From assembly GCF_025398275.1 (NCBI RefSeq), contig NZ_JAODOR010000004.1, positions 124,001 through 188,000 of the forward strand: DNA of 64,000 bases, written 5' to 3'. Under the pieces are notes generated by a model. That model saw nothing but the letters and a program-made list of their open reading frames with translations, was not told where the DNA came from and made no database searches. Source of the stretch: Microbacterium memoriense. Lineage in GTDB: Bacteria > Actinomycetota > Actinomycetes > Actinomycetales > Microbacteriaceae. Numbering within the stretch: the stretch's first letter is position 1; every line of letters begins with the position of its first letter. The translations under genes and the position numbers were made by a program. Of the stretch, positions 8,943 to 17,073 are shown piece by piece.

Positions 8943-8949
8943 CGGGCCC

Positions 8950-10023
8950 ATGCCTGCGCTGGATCTGACCTCTTCTTCCGTCGACCTGACCCGCACGATC
9001 TGCGACATCCCGAGCGTTTCGGGTGACGAGAAGGTGCTCGCCGACCTGATCTTCGACGCGATGACCGCGCTCGACCACCTCGAGGTCTACCGCGATGGCG
9101 ACACGATCGTCGCGCGCACCCAGCTCGGCCGCGCCCAGCGTGTCGTCATCGCGGGGCACATCGACACGGTTCCGATCAACGCGAACGTTCCGACGCGGGA
9201 CGCCGTCATCGACGGGGAGGCTTACATCTGGGGCCGCGGCACGGTCGATATGAAGGCCGGCGTCGCCGTGCAGCTGAAACTGGCAGCCGAACTCGTCGAC
9301 CCTCGCGTCGACATCACCTGGATGTGGTATGACCACGAAGAAGTGGATGCTGACCTCAACGGTCTCACGCGGCTCGCCGCGACGCGCCCTGACCTGTTCG
9401 CCGGTGATTTCGCGATCTTGGGCGAGCCGTCGGGGGGACAGGTCGAAGGTGGCTGCAACGGCAACCTCCGCGCCATCGTGCGCACGCACGGCGTCCGCTC
9501 GCACAGCGCGCGCTCGTGGATCGGTGAGAACGCGATTCACACAGCCGCGCCGATCCTGGCCCGACTCGCGGAGTATCGGGCGCGGGAGATCGATGTCGAC
9601 GGACTCGTCTATCGCGAGGGGTTGAACGCCGTCCGCATCACCGGGGGGATCGCCGGCAACGTCATCCCCGACTTGTGCGAGGTCGAGGTCAACTACCGGT
9701 TCGCCCCCAGCCTCACCGTGGAGCAGGCGTCCGATCATGTCCGCGATGTCTTCGCGGGCTTTGACGTCGAGTTCGTCGATCGCGCCGCCGGCGCTCGTCC
9801 GGGGCTCGACGCGCCCCTCGCGCAGGAGTTCGTCGCCGCGGTCGGCGCCGAACCGCGACCGAAGTACGGGTGGACCGATGTCGCGCGGTTCTCGGCGATG
9901 GGTGTCCCCGCGGTGAACTACGGTCCCGGGGACCCGCACCTGGCGCATCACGACGAGGAGCGCGTTCCCGTGGCGCAGATCGAGGACGTCGAGCGCGGCC
10001 TGCGCGCGTGGCTCAGCACGTGA
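8950..10023 (+). CDS. dapE: Succinyl-diaminopimelate desuccinylase
   Basis: M20-family dizinc amidase that removes succinate from N-succinyl-LL-diaminopimelate. Metal-binding motifs are in order: IAGHIDTVP near residue 76, WGRGTVDMKAG near 97, YDHEEVD near 130 and LGEPSGG near 156, with a late His in HLAHHDEE. The 357-aa length is normal. It starts at a leaderless ATG. Its stop overlaps the GTG of the next gene (GTGA), so the membrane glycosyltransferase is likely co-transcribed, although no metabolic link is obvious. Confidence 0.94.
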   Translation: MPALDLTSSSVDLTRTICDIPSVSGDEKVLADLIFDAMTALDHLEVYRDGDTIVARTQLGRAQRVVIAGHIDTVPINANVPTRDAVIDGEAYIWGRGTVDMKAGVAVQLKLAAELVDPRVDITWMWYDHEEVDADLNGLTRLAATRPDLFAGDFAILGEPSGGQVEGGCNGNLRAIVRTHGVRSHSARSWIGENAIHTAAPILARLAEYRAREIDVDGLVYREGLNAVRITGGIAGNVIPDLCEVEVNYRFAPSLTVEQASDHVRDVFAGFDVEFVDRAAGARPGLDAPLAQEFVAAVGAEPRPKYGWTDVARFSAMGVPAVNYGPGDPHLAHHDEERVPVAQIEDVERGLRAWLST

Positions 10024-11225
10024 CGTCTCGCGCATCGCGCGCCCTGCCGCCGGTCGCGTTGCGCGTGGCGATCGTGTACGTCATCGCGCGTCTGATCACG
10101 ACCGGGTTCTTCCTGGTCGCCGCAGCGCTGTCGGGCCCGGATTCGCGCTTCGGCGCCGACGCGACGCTGGGCTCCCTTTCGATGGGATGGGACTCGCAGT
10201 GGTACTGGCTCGTCGGCACAACGGGTTACCCGAGCACACTTCCCCTCGACGATGCGGGCAACGTCACGCAGAACACGTGGGCGTTCATGCCGGTGTACCC
10301 GGTGCTGACGCGGGCGCTGAGCGTTGTGCTCGGCGGCTCGTACCCGCTCGCGGCGGTACTGCTGGCGTTGATCGCGGGATACGTGTCGTGCCTCGTCCTG
10401 TTCCATCTGCTGCGCGAGCGGATCGACGACACCTCGGCGCTCTGGGCCGTGGTGCTGTTCACTGCGGGCCCGTTGGGTGCGCTCTTTCAGATGGGATACG
10501 CCGAGACGCTCTTTCTGACCCTCCTGTTCCTGGCGCTGTGGGCGCTCGTGCGTCGGCGCTTCGTCTGGCTGTACGCGCTGATCCCGGTGATGGGGTACAC
10601 CCGCCCCGGCATTCTGGCGTTCGCGCTTCTCCTGGGGCTCTACGGGATCTACCGGTGGTGGCGACGGCGCATCGATCCCCTCCCGACGCGTGAAATCGTC
10701 CACATCGTCGCGCTCGGCCTGCTGGCGACGGCGGTCGGGTTCTCGTGGCAGCTGATCGCAGGGATCGTCACCGGTGATCCGTCCGCGTACATGGACACCG
10801 AGCTCTCCTGGCGTCAGAGCTGGACGGGAGACCGCGAGAGCGGATTCGTGCCCTTCTCCGGGTTCATCCACGCCGCCGCGATCTGGTTCCGCCTGTGGGG
10901 GCTGCCGGAAGCCCTGGGCTACGTCGCCCTGTTCGTGGCCGTTGTCGCGGCGGCGGCGGTGTTGCTCTTCTCGCGGCATGTCCGCCGGCTCGGACCCGAA
11001 GTGCGTCTCTGGTCGGCGAGCTACCTGATCTACCTGCTGGCGGTGTTCTTTCCCCAGTCCAGCATCTTCCGTTTGCTCATGCCTCTCGCGCCGCTCTCCG
11101 GGGCTGTCGCGCTCCCGAAGTCGACCGTGTGGCGGGTGAGCATGCTGCTCCTCGGCCTGGTGGCGCAGGCGTGGTGGATCTATCAGATGCTCGCTCTCGG
11201 CAACACCTATACCCAGATCCCCTGA
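10020..11225 (+). CDS. PIG-V-like integral membrane mannosyltransferase
   Basis: A 401-aa polytopic membrane protein with roughly ten hydrophobic segments. MGWDSQWYW followed by FMPVYPVLTR, and later MGYAETLF and GYTRPG, match the Mannosyl_trans2 (PIG-V) family, lipid-linked-sugar mannosyltransferases. In actinobacteria such proteins are thought to add mannose from polyprenyl-phosphate-mannose on the outer face of the membrane; the acceptor here is unknown. The GTG overlapping the dapE stop by four bases is the first start that does not overlap dapE substantially. A weak CGGGA-GCGG-TCCCG hairpin follows at 11236-11249. Confidence 0.7.
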   Translation: MTSRASRALPPVALRVAIVYVIARLITTGFFLVAAALSGPDSRFGADATLGSLSMGWDSQWYWLVGTTGYPSTLPLDDAGNVTQNTWAFMPVYPVLTRALSVVLGGSYPLAAVLLALIAGYVSCLVLFHLLRERIDDTSALWAVVLFTAGPLGALFQMGYAETLFLTLLFLALWALVRRRFVWLYALIPVMGYTRPGILAFALLLGLYGIYRWWRRRIDPLPTREIVHIVALGLLATAVGFSWQLIAGIVTGDPSAYMDTELSWRQSWTGDRESGFVPFSGFIHAAAIWFRLWGLPEALGYVALFVAVVAAAAVLLFSRHVRRLGPEVRLWSASYLIYLLAVFFPQSSIFRLLMPLAPLSGAVALPKSTVWRVSMLLLGLVAQAWWIYQMLALGNTYTQIP

Positions 11226-11276
11226 CGTTCCGGGGCGGGAGCGGTCCCGTGAGCGTCGGGAGTCGTGAGAACCGGG

Positions 11277-11282
11277 TAAACT
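11277..11282 (+). promoter_or_regulatory. -10 element of the DUF3117 gene
   Basis: TAAACT lies 34 bases before the ATG. The predicted transcription start falls inside the perfect dyad at 11285-11299. Confidence 0.55.
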
Positions 11283-11284
11283 TG

Positions 11285-11299
11285 CAGAGTAGTACTCTG
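11285..11299. promoter_or_regulatory. Palindrome at the DUF3117 transcription start
   Basis: CAGAGTA-G-TACTCTG is a perfect seven-base dyad directly downstream of the -10 hexamer, a good position for a repressor operator or a 5'-end stabilising hairpin. The regulator is not identifiable. Confidence 0.45.
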
Positions 11300-11316
11300 A
11301 CGAAAGGGAGCCCGCA

Positions 11317-11490
11317 ATGGCAGCCATGAAGCCGCGCACCGGAGACGGACCGATGGAGGCCGTGAAGGAGGGACGCCTCATCATCGTGCGCGTCCCACTA
11401 GAAGGCGGCGGACGCCTGGTCGTGTCGGTCAACGACGACGAGGCCAAAGAACTCCACGGCGTTCTTGCTGGGGTCGTCGGCGCAGCCTGA
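11317..11490 (+). CDS. DUF3117 family protein
   Basis: A 57-aa protein beginning MAAMKPRTGDGPMEAVKEGR, the hallmark of DUF3117, a very short and highly conserved actinobacterial family (Rv1211 type) of unknown function. It has no membrane segment or cysteine. The ATG is preceded by AAAGGGAG at good spacing. It is a single gene with its own -10 element and a strong hairpin terminator 15 bases after the stop. Confidence 0.85.
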   Translation: MAAMKPRTGDGPMEAVKEGRLIIVRVPLEGGGRLVVSVNDDEAKELHGVLAGVVGAA

Positions 11491-11504
11491 CCCCACATCG
11501 CCGA

Positions 11505-11532
11505 AACGGCCGGTCCTGGTGGACCGGCCGTT
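11505..11532 (+). terminator. Terminator hairpin after DUF3117
   Basis: AACGGCCGGTCC pairs perfectly with GGACCGGCCGTT across a TGGT loop (12 bp). No long T-run follows. Confidence 0.8.
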
Positions 11533-11576
11533 CGTCGTTCCCGCTTCAGATGAAGGCGGGGAACCGGCGGCGCGCG

Positions 11577-12212
11577 TCAGCGCCGGTCGGTTGTGGTCAA
11601 CTGCAGCAGGCCTTCGCCGACGATCGACAGGGCGCCGAGGACGGCGGGGGATGACTGCGTCTCCTGGATGAGCGAGCGATAGGAGTTCGTGAGGGCATCA
11701 CGGCGGACGGGATCGGCGACCGCGCCACCCGCGAGAACCCGGGGGACCAGGACGGTGCCGCCGGCCCGGACGAGCCGCAGGCCGTGTTCGACATACTCGA
11801 TGACGCCCTCGGCATCCGCGTCGACCAGGACGATGTCGTACGACGCCTCGTTCATCCGGGGGAGGACATCGGCCGCGCGTCCCGTGATGAACCGTGCACG
11901 CGCCGGCGGGATCTTCGCGTCGGCGAATGCCACCCGGGCGGCGGCGAGGTGCTCGGGCTCTTTGTCGATCGTCGTGAGCGTTGCGCGAGGGGAGCCATGG
12001 AGAAGCCACAAACCGGAGACACCACCGCCAGTGCCGATCTCGACGATGTTGAGGGCCGCCGTGGTGGCGGCCAGCACGGCGATCTGCGCGCCGATCGGCG
12101 CGCTGATCGGGTCGGCACCGAGCTCGACCGCGTGCGCGCGCGCACGAGCGATCGACTCGGGCTCGGTCGTCACTTCATCGACGAACCTGCGGATCGCGTC
12201 GTACTCGGCCAT
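11577..12212 (-). CDS. SAM-dependent O-methyltransferase
   Basis: A 211-aa class I methyltransferase of the catechol-type O-methyltransferase family (Rv1220c-like). The SAM-binding loop VEIGTGGGVSGLW is near residue 57, with the acidic residue after strand 2 in TIDKEPEH and VLVDADAEG near 130. The ATG at 12212 is chosen because GGAGGG lies seven bases upstream; an in-frame GTG twelve bases earlier would destroy that spacing. In other actinobacteria a sigE/anti-sigma pair separates this gene from tatB; here it is directly divergent from tatB. The substrate is unknown. Confidence 0.8.
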   Translation of the reverse strand: MAEYDAIRRFVDEVTTEPESIARARAHAVELGADPISAPIGAQIAVLAATTAALNIVEIGTGGGVSGLWLLHGSPRATLTTIDKEPEHLAAARVAFADAKIPPARARFITGRAADVLPRMNEASYDIVLVDADAEGVIEYVEHGLRLVRAGGTVLVPRVLAGGAVADPVRRDALTNSYRSLIQETQSSPAVLGALSIVGEGLLQLTTTDRR

Positions 12213-12270
12213 GTTGCCCTCCACTGCCAGCGTACGGGGCGGGGCGTGATCGGAGCGTCAGGCGCACGGG

Positions 12271-12276
12271 TAACCT
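12271..12276 (+). promoter_or_regulatory. -10 element, leaderless start of tatB
   Basis: TAACCT, six bases before the tatB ATG at 12283. Confidence 0.55.
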
Positions 12277-12282
12277 GGAGCC

Positions 12283-12660
12283 ATGTTCTTCGGGATCGAC
12301 GGGGACAAGCTCCTGCTCATCGCGATCGTCGCGGTGCTCCTTGTCGGCCCCGAACGCCTGCCCAAATACGCCGAGGCCCTGGGGCAGTTCACGGTGCGGG
12401 CACGCGAATGGCTCGGGGGAGCCAAAACCCGCGTGAAAGAGGAGATGGGCGAAGACTTCGACGACATCGAGTGGCGCAAGCTCGATCCGCGCCAGTACGA
12501 TCCTCGCCGCATCATCCGCGACGCCCTCCTGGATGACGCACCCGTCCCGACTGTGCAGGCCGCTGCGGCCGGCGCGGCGATCGCCTCGACCTCGCCCTCG
12601 ATGCCGGTGACGGCGATGGATCGCACCCTCCCGGTGCCCTTCGACTCCGAAGCCACCTGA
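12283..12660 (+). CDS. tatB: Twin-arginine translocase subunit TatB
   Basis: Tat pathway component that works with TatC in recognising folded twin-arginine precursors at the membrane. It has the short N-terminal hydrophobic helix (residues about 8-22, KLLLIAIVAVLLVGPERLP), the hinge GPERLP and an amphipathic helix (YAEALGQFTVRAREWLGG), followed by a charged, then Ala/Pro-rich tail. The 125-aa length fits actinobacterial TatB. tatA and tatC are not in this window. It is transcribed alone and converges with mrp through a hairpin spanning both stops. Confidence 0.88.
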   Translation: MFFGIDGDKLLLIAIVAVLLVGPERLPKYAEALGQFTVRAREWLGGAKTRVKEEMGEDFDDIEWRKLDPRQYDPRRIIRDALLDDAPVPTVQAAAAGAAIASTSPSMPVTAMDRTLPVPFDSEAT

Positions 12661-12677
12661 CCTACCGGGTCAGGTGG
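12653..12677. terminator. Bidirectional terminator between tatB and mrp
   Basis: CCACCTGACC pairs perfectly with GGTCAGGTGG across a five-base loop. The arms contain the end of tatB and of mrp. Confidence 0.65.
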
Positions 12678-13806
12678 GCGTGACGGGGAGCGCGCGGCCC
12701 GCAAGGCCGCGGGAGGCGCGCGCAAGGTGGTCCGCCACCGCACTGATCGCCCGTGCTGCGGGGTCGTCCGGCGCGCTCACGACGACCGGCGCACCCGTGT
12801 CGCCTCCGGAGCGGAGGGCGACGCTCAGCGGGATCGAACCGAGGAGCGCGACCTCGGCATCCCCCGTCGACAACGCCGCAGCGACGGCCTGTCCGCCGCC
12901 CGACCCGAAGAGATCGAGCGTGCTGCCGTCGGGGAGGGCGAGCGCCGCCATGTTCTCGATGACGCCGATGACGCGCTGACCTGTCTGCCGGGCGACCAGG
13001 CCGCTGCGGACCGCGATGTCGGCGGCGGCGGCCTGCGGCGTCGTGACCACGAGGACGTCGGCGTGCGGAAGGAGTTGGCCGACCGAGATCGCGACGTCAC
13101 CCGTGCCGGGCGGCATGTCGATCAGGAGGATGTCGAGGTCGCCGAAGAAGACGTCCGTGAGGAACTGCTGAACGGTGCGGTGCAGCATCGGTCCGCGCCA
13201 CGCGACGGCGGATGCGGCCTGATCCCTCGGCAGGAACATCCCGATCGAGATGGTCTTCACCCCGTGGGCCACGGGCGGGAGCATGAGGTCATCGATCCGC
13301 GTCGGCTGTGGCGGTAAGCCGTCGGGGTCGATCAGGCCCAGGAGAGCCGGGATCGAGAACCCATGGACGTCGGCGTCGATCAGGCCGACCGCGAGGCCAC
13401 GGGCGGCCAGGGCGACGGCGAGATTGGCCGTGACGGTCGACTTGCCGACACCGCCCTTGCCGCTCGTGACGGCGATCACGCGCGTGAGCGAGTCCGGGCC
13501 GAACGGCATCTCGCGCCCACGCCCGCCGCGGAGCCGCTCGGTCAGCGCGGCCCGCTCTGCGGACGTCATCACCCCGATCGTCAGCGCGACCTCGCTGATG
13601 CCGTCGACGGCGGATGCAGCATCCCGCACATCGCGGGCGATGCGGTCGGCCGCCGGACACCCGACGATCGTCAGCGCCACCTCGACGTGCGCCGTGGTGC
13701 CCGCGACCTCGACCGTGCGGATCATGTCGAGTTCGGCGAGCGGCCGCCGCAGTTCGGGATCGGTGACGGCGCCGACCGCGCCGCGCACGGCGTCGGTGAG
13801 GGTCAT
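12670..13806 (-). CDS. mrp: Mrp/ApbC/NBP35-type P-loop ATPase
   Basis: A 378-aa protein with an N-terminal MIP18/DUF59 domain (about 1-85, with VGCP near 49) and a C-terminal P-loop ATPase with the deviant Walker motif SGKGGVGKST near 114 and LLIDMPPGTGD near 230. The family carries or inserts iron-sulfur clusters. The CxxC that ligates the bridging cluster in ApbC/NBP35 is absent: the segment after IENMA reads ALALPDGSTLDLFG, and the only cysteine is in the DUF59 domain. Its start overlaps the DUF1003 stop (ATGA), making a three-gene operon with the two genes upstream. Confidence 0.88.
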   Translation of the reverse strand: MTLTDAVRGAVGAVTDPELRRPLAELDMIRTVEVAGTTAHVEVALTIVGCPAADRIARDVRDAASAVDGISEVALTIGVMTSAERAALTERLRGGRGREMPFGPDSLTRVIAVTSGKGGVGKSTVTANLAVALAARGLAVGLIDADVHGFSIPALLGLIDPDGLPPQPTRIDDLMLPPVAHGVKTISIGMFLPRDQAASAVAWRGPMLHRTVQQFLTDVFFGDLDILLIDMPPGTGDVAISVGQLLPHADVLVVTTPQAAAADIAVRSGLVARQTGQRVIGVIENMAALALPDGSTLDLFGSGGGQAVAAALSTGDAEVALLGSIPLSVALRSGGDTGAPVVVSAPDDPAARAISAVADHLARASRGLAGRALPVTPT

Positions 13807-14339
13807 GAGGCGCCGGGATCCTCGCGCGGCTCGCGTTCGTCCAACTGCTCGAGGAGCGCGCGCAGTTCTTGACGGAGCACGTCCCGCGTCATGACTTGCT
13901 CGGTCATGTCGGTCAGGGCCATGCGCAACGCCACGACTTCCCGCGCCAGGTATTCCGTGTCGGCGAGGTTGCGCTCGGCACGCTGACGGTCCTGCTCGAT
14001 CTGCACGCGGTCGCGGTCATCCTGGCGGTTCTGGGCGAGAAGGATGAGGGGGGCGGCGTACGACGCTTGAAGCGACAGCATGAGCGTCAGCGCCGTGAAC
14101 CCGAGGGCGGCGTCGTCGAAGCGGACGGAGTCCGGGGCCATCGTGTTCCAGGTGATCCACGCGACGCAGAACAGCGACAGGATGAGCAGGAAAGTGGGCG
14201 TGCCCATCGCGCGGGCAATCCACTCGGTGAACCGGCCGAACCGGTCGCGCGACGGCTGCGGCGTGCGGGGCGCGCGCGCGAGGACACCGGACCGGCCGCG
14301 CGGGTCTTCGAGCGTGACCTTCGACGCGCGCGCCATCAT
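13803..14339 (-). CDS. DUF1003 membrane protein
   Basis: A 178-aa protein with two hydrophobic helices (near residues 49-68 and 80-100) and the DUF1003 signature SLQASYAAPLILLAQNRQDD, followed by a long charged helix (about 105-170) likely to form a coiled coil. Function is unknown, although a link to Mg transport or membrane stress is suggested by its constant company. It overlaps both neighbours by four bases: downstream mrp and upstream the PRC/MgtE_N/CBS gene. Confidence 0.85.
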   Translation of the reverse strand: MMARASKVTLEDPRGRSGVLARAPRTPQPSRDRFGRFTEWIARAMGTPTFLLILSLFCVAWITWNTMAPDSVRFDDAALGFTALTLMLSLQASYAAPLILLAQNRQDDRDRVQIEQDRQRAERNLADTEYLAREVVALRMALTDMTEQVMTRDVLRQELRALLEQLDEREPREDPGAS

Positions 14340-15607
14340 CGCTGCGCCCCCGCCGGTTGCGCGTCGGTCTCATCGCCGTCGTGCGAGCGCCAGTCCTCTG
14401 GCAGCAGGTAATCGAGCACGTCGTCGACGCTCACGGCGCCGACGAGGCGGTGGGCCTGATCGATGACGGGCAGCGAGACGAGGTTGTAGCTGGCCAGCAT
14501 CCGCGCGACTTCCGCGGCGGAGGCCGTCGCCGCCACGGCGTCGACCGTGTCATCGATGATCGCGCCCAGGCGCTCGTGTGGGGGATAGCGCAGCATCCGC
14601 TGGAAGTGGACGGTGCCGAGCAACCGCCCGGTCGGGGTCTCGTACGGCGGGAGCGTGACGAAGACCGCCGCGGCCAGCGCCGGGTGCAGTTCGTGTCGAC
14701 GGATGAGGGCCAGAGCTTCCGCCACGGTCGCATCGGCGGACAGCACGATCGGCTCGCTGGTCATAAGCCCACCGGCCGTGTCGGGGCTGTACTGCAGGAG
14801 CGCTCGGACGTCTTCGGCCTCTTCGGGCTCCATCAGTTCGAGCAGTTCCTCGCGCTGGTCCTCCGAGAGCTGTGCGAGGACGTCGGCCGCGTCGTCGGGC
14901 TCCATCTGGTCCAGGATGTCGGCGGCGCGCTCATCGCCCAGCGCCTCGAGGATGTGGACCTGATCGTCCTCCGGCATTTCCTCGAGCGCATCGGCGAGCC
15001 GCCCGTCGGAAAGCTCTTCAGCCACCTCGAGGAGCCGCTCGTCGGGCAGATCGAGCAGCGTGTTGGCGAGGTCGGCGGGCTTGAGTTCGGAGTAGGTGGC
15101 CACGAGTTGTTCGGCCGACTGCGCCTGACCGGGGGACTGCTCCTCACGCACGTCCGACCAGGCAGCAAACGTCGTCGGCCCCTTCGCGAACGGAGTCGCG
15201 CTCGTCTTGGGCTTGCGGAGGAACAGCTGGCCGACATCCCACTCACCGAGTCGACTGCGCTCGATCGCGACGTCCTCGATGACGGCGTGGCCGGAACCGT
15301 CGCGGAAGTAGACCTTGCGGCCGAGGAGCTCTGCCATGACACGCACCTCGCCACCGCGCGGCTGGAAGCGGCGCACGTTGATCAAGCCCGTCGTGATGAC
15401 CTGGCCCGTCGCGATCGAGGTGACCCGACCGATCGAAAGGAAGACGTTGCGGCGCCCGGGGATCTCGACGACGAGCCCCACGACCCGCGGCGGATCGTCT
15501 TTGCGGTAGATGACGACGACATCCCGGACCTTGCCGAGCCGGTCGCCCGCGGGGTCGAAAACGGTGCAGCCGGTCAGGCGTGCCACGAAAACCCTCTGCG
15601 TACTCAC
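14336..15607 (-). CDS. PRC-barrel / MgtE_N / CBS protein without channel domain
   Basis: A 423-aa soluble protein. An N-terminal PRC-barrel region (about 1-150, with GDRLGKVRDVVV) is followed by an MgtE N-terminal superhelical domain (about 185-285, with DEMEPDDAADVLAQL-like repeats) and a CBS pair (about 290-415). The transmembrane channel of MgtE is missing and no hydrophobic segment is seen, so it is probably a Mg2+/nucleotide-sensing regulator rather than a transporter (inference). The GTG at 15607 is preceded by GGAGAC. The frame is open further upstream, but that part lacks family similarity. It is the first gene of the mrp operon. Confidence 0.8.
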   Translation of the reverse strand: MSTQRVFVARLTGCTVFDPAGDRLGKVRDVVVIYRKDDPPRVVGLVVEIPGRRNVFLSIGRVTSIATGQVITTGLINVRRFQPRGGEVRVMAELLGRKVYFRDGSGHAVIEDVAIERSRLGEWDVGQLFLRKPKTSATPFAKGPTTFAAWSDVREEQSPGQAQSAEQLVATYSELKPADLANTLLDLPDERLLEVAEELSDGRLADALEEMPEDDQVHILEALGDERAADILDQMEPDDAADVLAQLSEDQREELLELMEPEEAEDVRALLQYSPDTAGGLMTSEPIVLSADATVAEALALIRRHELHPALAAAVFVTLPPYETPTGRLLGTVHFQRMLRYPPHERLGAIIDDTVDAVAATASAAEVARMLASYNLVSLPVIDQAHRLVGAVSVDDVLDYLLPEDWRSHDGDETDAQPAGAQR

Positions 15608-15669
15608 GTCTCCAGCGTAGTGCGCGCGGGGTCCCGTGGCCCGGCCGGTTCGGCGTCGGTCTTGCGTGA

Positions 15670-15675
15670 CAAGAT
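15670..15675 (+). promoter_or_regulatory. Possible -10 element of the stress-protein gene
   Basis: CAAGAT, six bases before the ATG at 15682. The first base differs from the usual TAnnnT. Confidence 0.4.
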
Positions 15676-15681
15676 GGATGG

Positions 15682-16404
15682 ATGAGCATGATCGGCGGCA
15701 CCCCACAGGAGCACGGCGAGAAGATCGCGGAGCACGCGACGTACCAGGGCGCACAGAAGATCGTGTCGCAACTGATCGCGGCCGACATCCCCGCGAAAGA
15801 TATCGCGATCGTCGGTCGTGGCCTTCGCTCGGTCGAGAGCGTGACGGGCAGGCTGGGCTATGCGGCTGCCGCCCGTTCCGGCGCGATCAACGGCATCCTG
15901 CTCGGCTTGCTGTTCTCCGCGATCTTCGTGCTCGGCACACCGAATGCGGCCATCCAACTGTTCATCGGTGTCATGCTCGTCGGCATTGCCGTCGGCATGC
16001 TCCTGAGCATCATCACGTACACGCTCGTGCGCCGCCGCCGCGATTACACGTCGATCACCCAGGTGATCGCCGACCAGTACGAAGTGACGGTGCTTCCCCG
16101 GTCGATCCAGCGCGCGCGGGAGACGATCGGTCGCGGAGGACCGCAGCCGGCGCCCGGACTTCCGGCTCCGGCGGTGCCGCCGGCATCCGAGCAGCCAGAA
16201 TACGGGGAGCGTGCCCGCCCGCTGAGCCCGCCGCAGTATGGCGAGCGCGTCGATCCGGCCGCGGAGCCTCCGCCAGAGCGGGTCGATCCCGCTCCCGAAC
16301 CGGTTGTCCCGGAACGCGTCGATCCGCTGCCGCCGCCGCAATACGGCGAGCGGGTCGATCCGGCGCCTCAGCCGCCGGAGGCCGCGGGGGAGCAACGCCG
16401 CTGA
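15682..16404 (+). CDS. General stress protein 17M-like membrane protein with Pro-rich repeat tail
   Basis: A 240-aa protein. Residues about 10-60 resemble the general stress protein 17M/YflT domain (GAQKIVSQLIAADIPAKDIAIVGRG). Two membrane helices follow (about 70-90 and 96-118), then a basic cytoplasmic stretch. The last 80 residues are a proline-rich tail with three YGER units and four ERVDP units. The tail codes are similar at the DNA level, suggesting internal duplication. Its stop overlaps the next gene (TGATG). Function is unknown; the mycobacterial neighbourhood carries a similar gene. Confidence 0.7.
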   Translation: MSMIGGTPQEHGEKIAEHATYQGAQKIVSQLIAADIPAKDIAIVGRGLRSVESVTGRLGYAAAARSGAINGILLGLLFSAIFVLGTPNAAIQLFIGVMLVGIAVGMLLSIITYTLVRRRRDYTSITQVIADQYEVTVLPRSIQRARETIGRGGPQPAPGLPAPAVPPASEQPEYGERARPLSPPQYGERVDPAAEPPPERVDPAPEPVVPERVDPLPPPQYGERVDPAPQPPEAAGEQRR

Positions 16405-17060
16405 TGATCGGCGTCGCCCTGCCAACGGGCACGGTCGACGTCTCGATCGTGCTGGACGCGCCGGCGGACCCGTGGACGGCGCTCGCCCTCGCGCACGGAG
16501 CCGGGGCCGGGATGGACCATCCGTTCCTTCAGGGTGTCGCCGAGGCTTTGGCCGCCGAGGGGGTCGCCGTGCTGCGCTTCATGTTCCCCTATCGGGAAGC
16601 GGGGCGGCGGATGCCGGGGCCTGCGGCGCACGCCGTGGCGACCTGGGCGGCGGTCATGACGGACCTCGAGACCCGCGTGCCCGGCGTGCCCCGATTCGCG
16701 GCCGGGAAGTCGTATGGCGGGCGGATGGCTTCGATGGCCGCCGCCGAAGGCGTGATCGCGCCGGCGGGTCTCATCTACCTCGGGTACCCCCTCCACGCGC
16801 CGGGCAAACCTGAGGCGCCGCGCGCTGCGCATCTGCCGCGGATCTCCGCGCCGCAACTCTTCCTCGAGGGCACGAACGACCCGTTCATCCAACCGATCGC
16901 GCAATTCGAGGCTGCCGTCGCGACGTGCCAGGATGCCGGCGTGCTCTGGACGCCCGGCGGGGGACACTCGTTCGAGGTGAAGGGCGCGGCCCGGGCGCCC
17001 GAGGCCGTGGGCGCCGAGATCGCGGGTTCCCTCGTCCCGTGGCTCCGCGCGCACGTGTAG
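16404..17060 (+). CDS. Alpha/beta-hydrolase family protein (KANL3/Tex30-like)
   Basis: A 218-aa small alpha/beta-hydrolase. LAHGAGAGMDHPF is the oxyanion-loop region, AGKSYGGRMAS (near residue 95) the nucleophile elbow with serine, NDPFI the acid region and GGGHSFEV the histidine, giving a plausible Ser-Asp-His triad. It resembles the KANL3/Tex30 or dienelactone-hydrolase-like group; the substrate is unknown. The ATG overlaps the preceding stop, so it is co-translated with the stress-protein gene. Confidence 0.8.
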   Translation: MIGVALPTGTVDVSIVLDAPADPWTALALAHGAGAGMDHPFLQGVAEALAAEGVAVLRFMFPYREAGRRMPGPAAHAVATWAAVMTDLETRVPGVPRFAAGKSYGGRMASMAAAEGVIAPAGLIYLGYPLHAPGKPEAPRAAHLPRISAPQLFLEGTNDPFIQPIAQFEAAVATCQDAGVLWTPGGGHSFEVKGAARAPEAVGAEIAGSLVPWLRAHV

Positions 17061-17073
17061 CGGCAGCGCAGGC

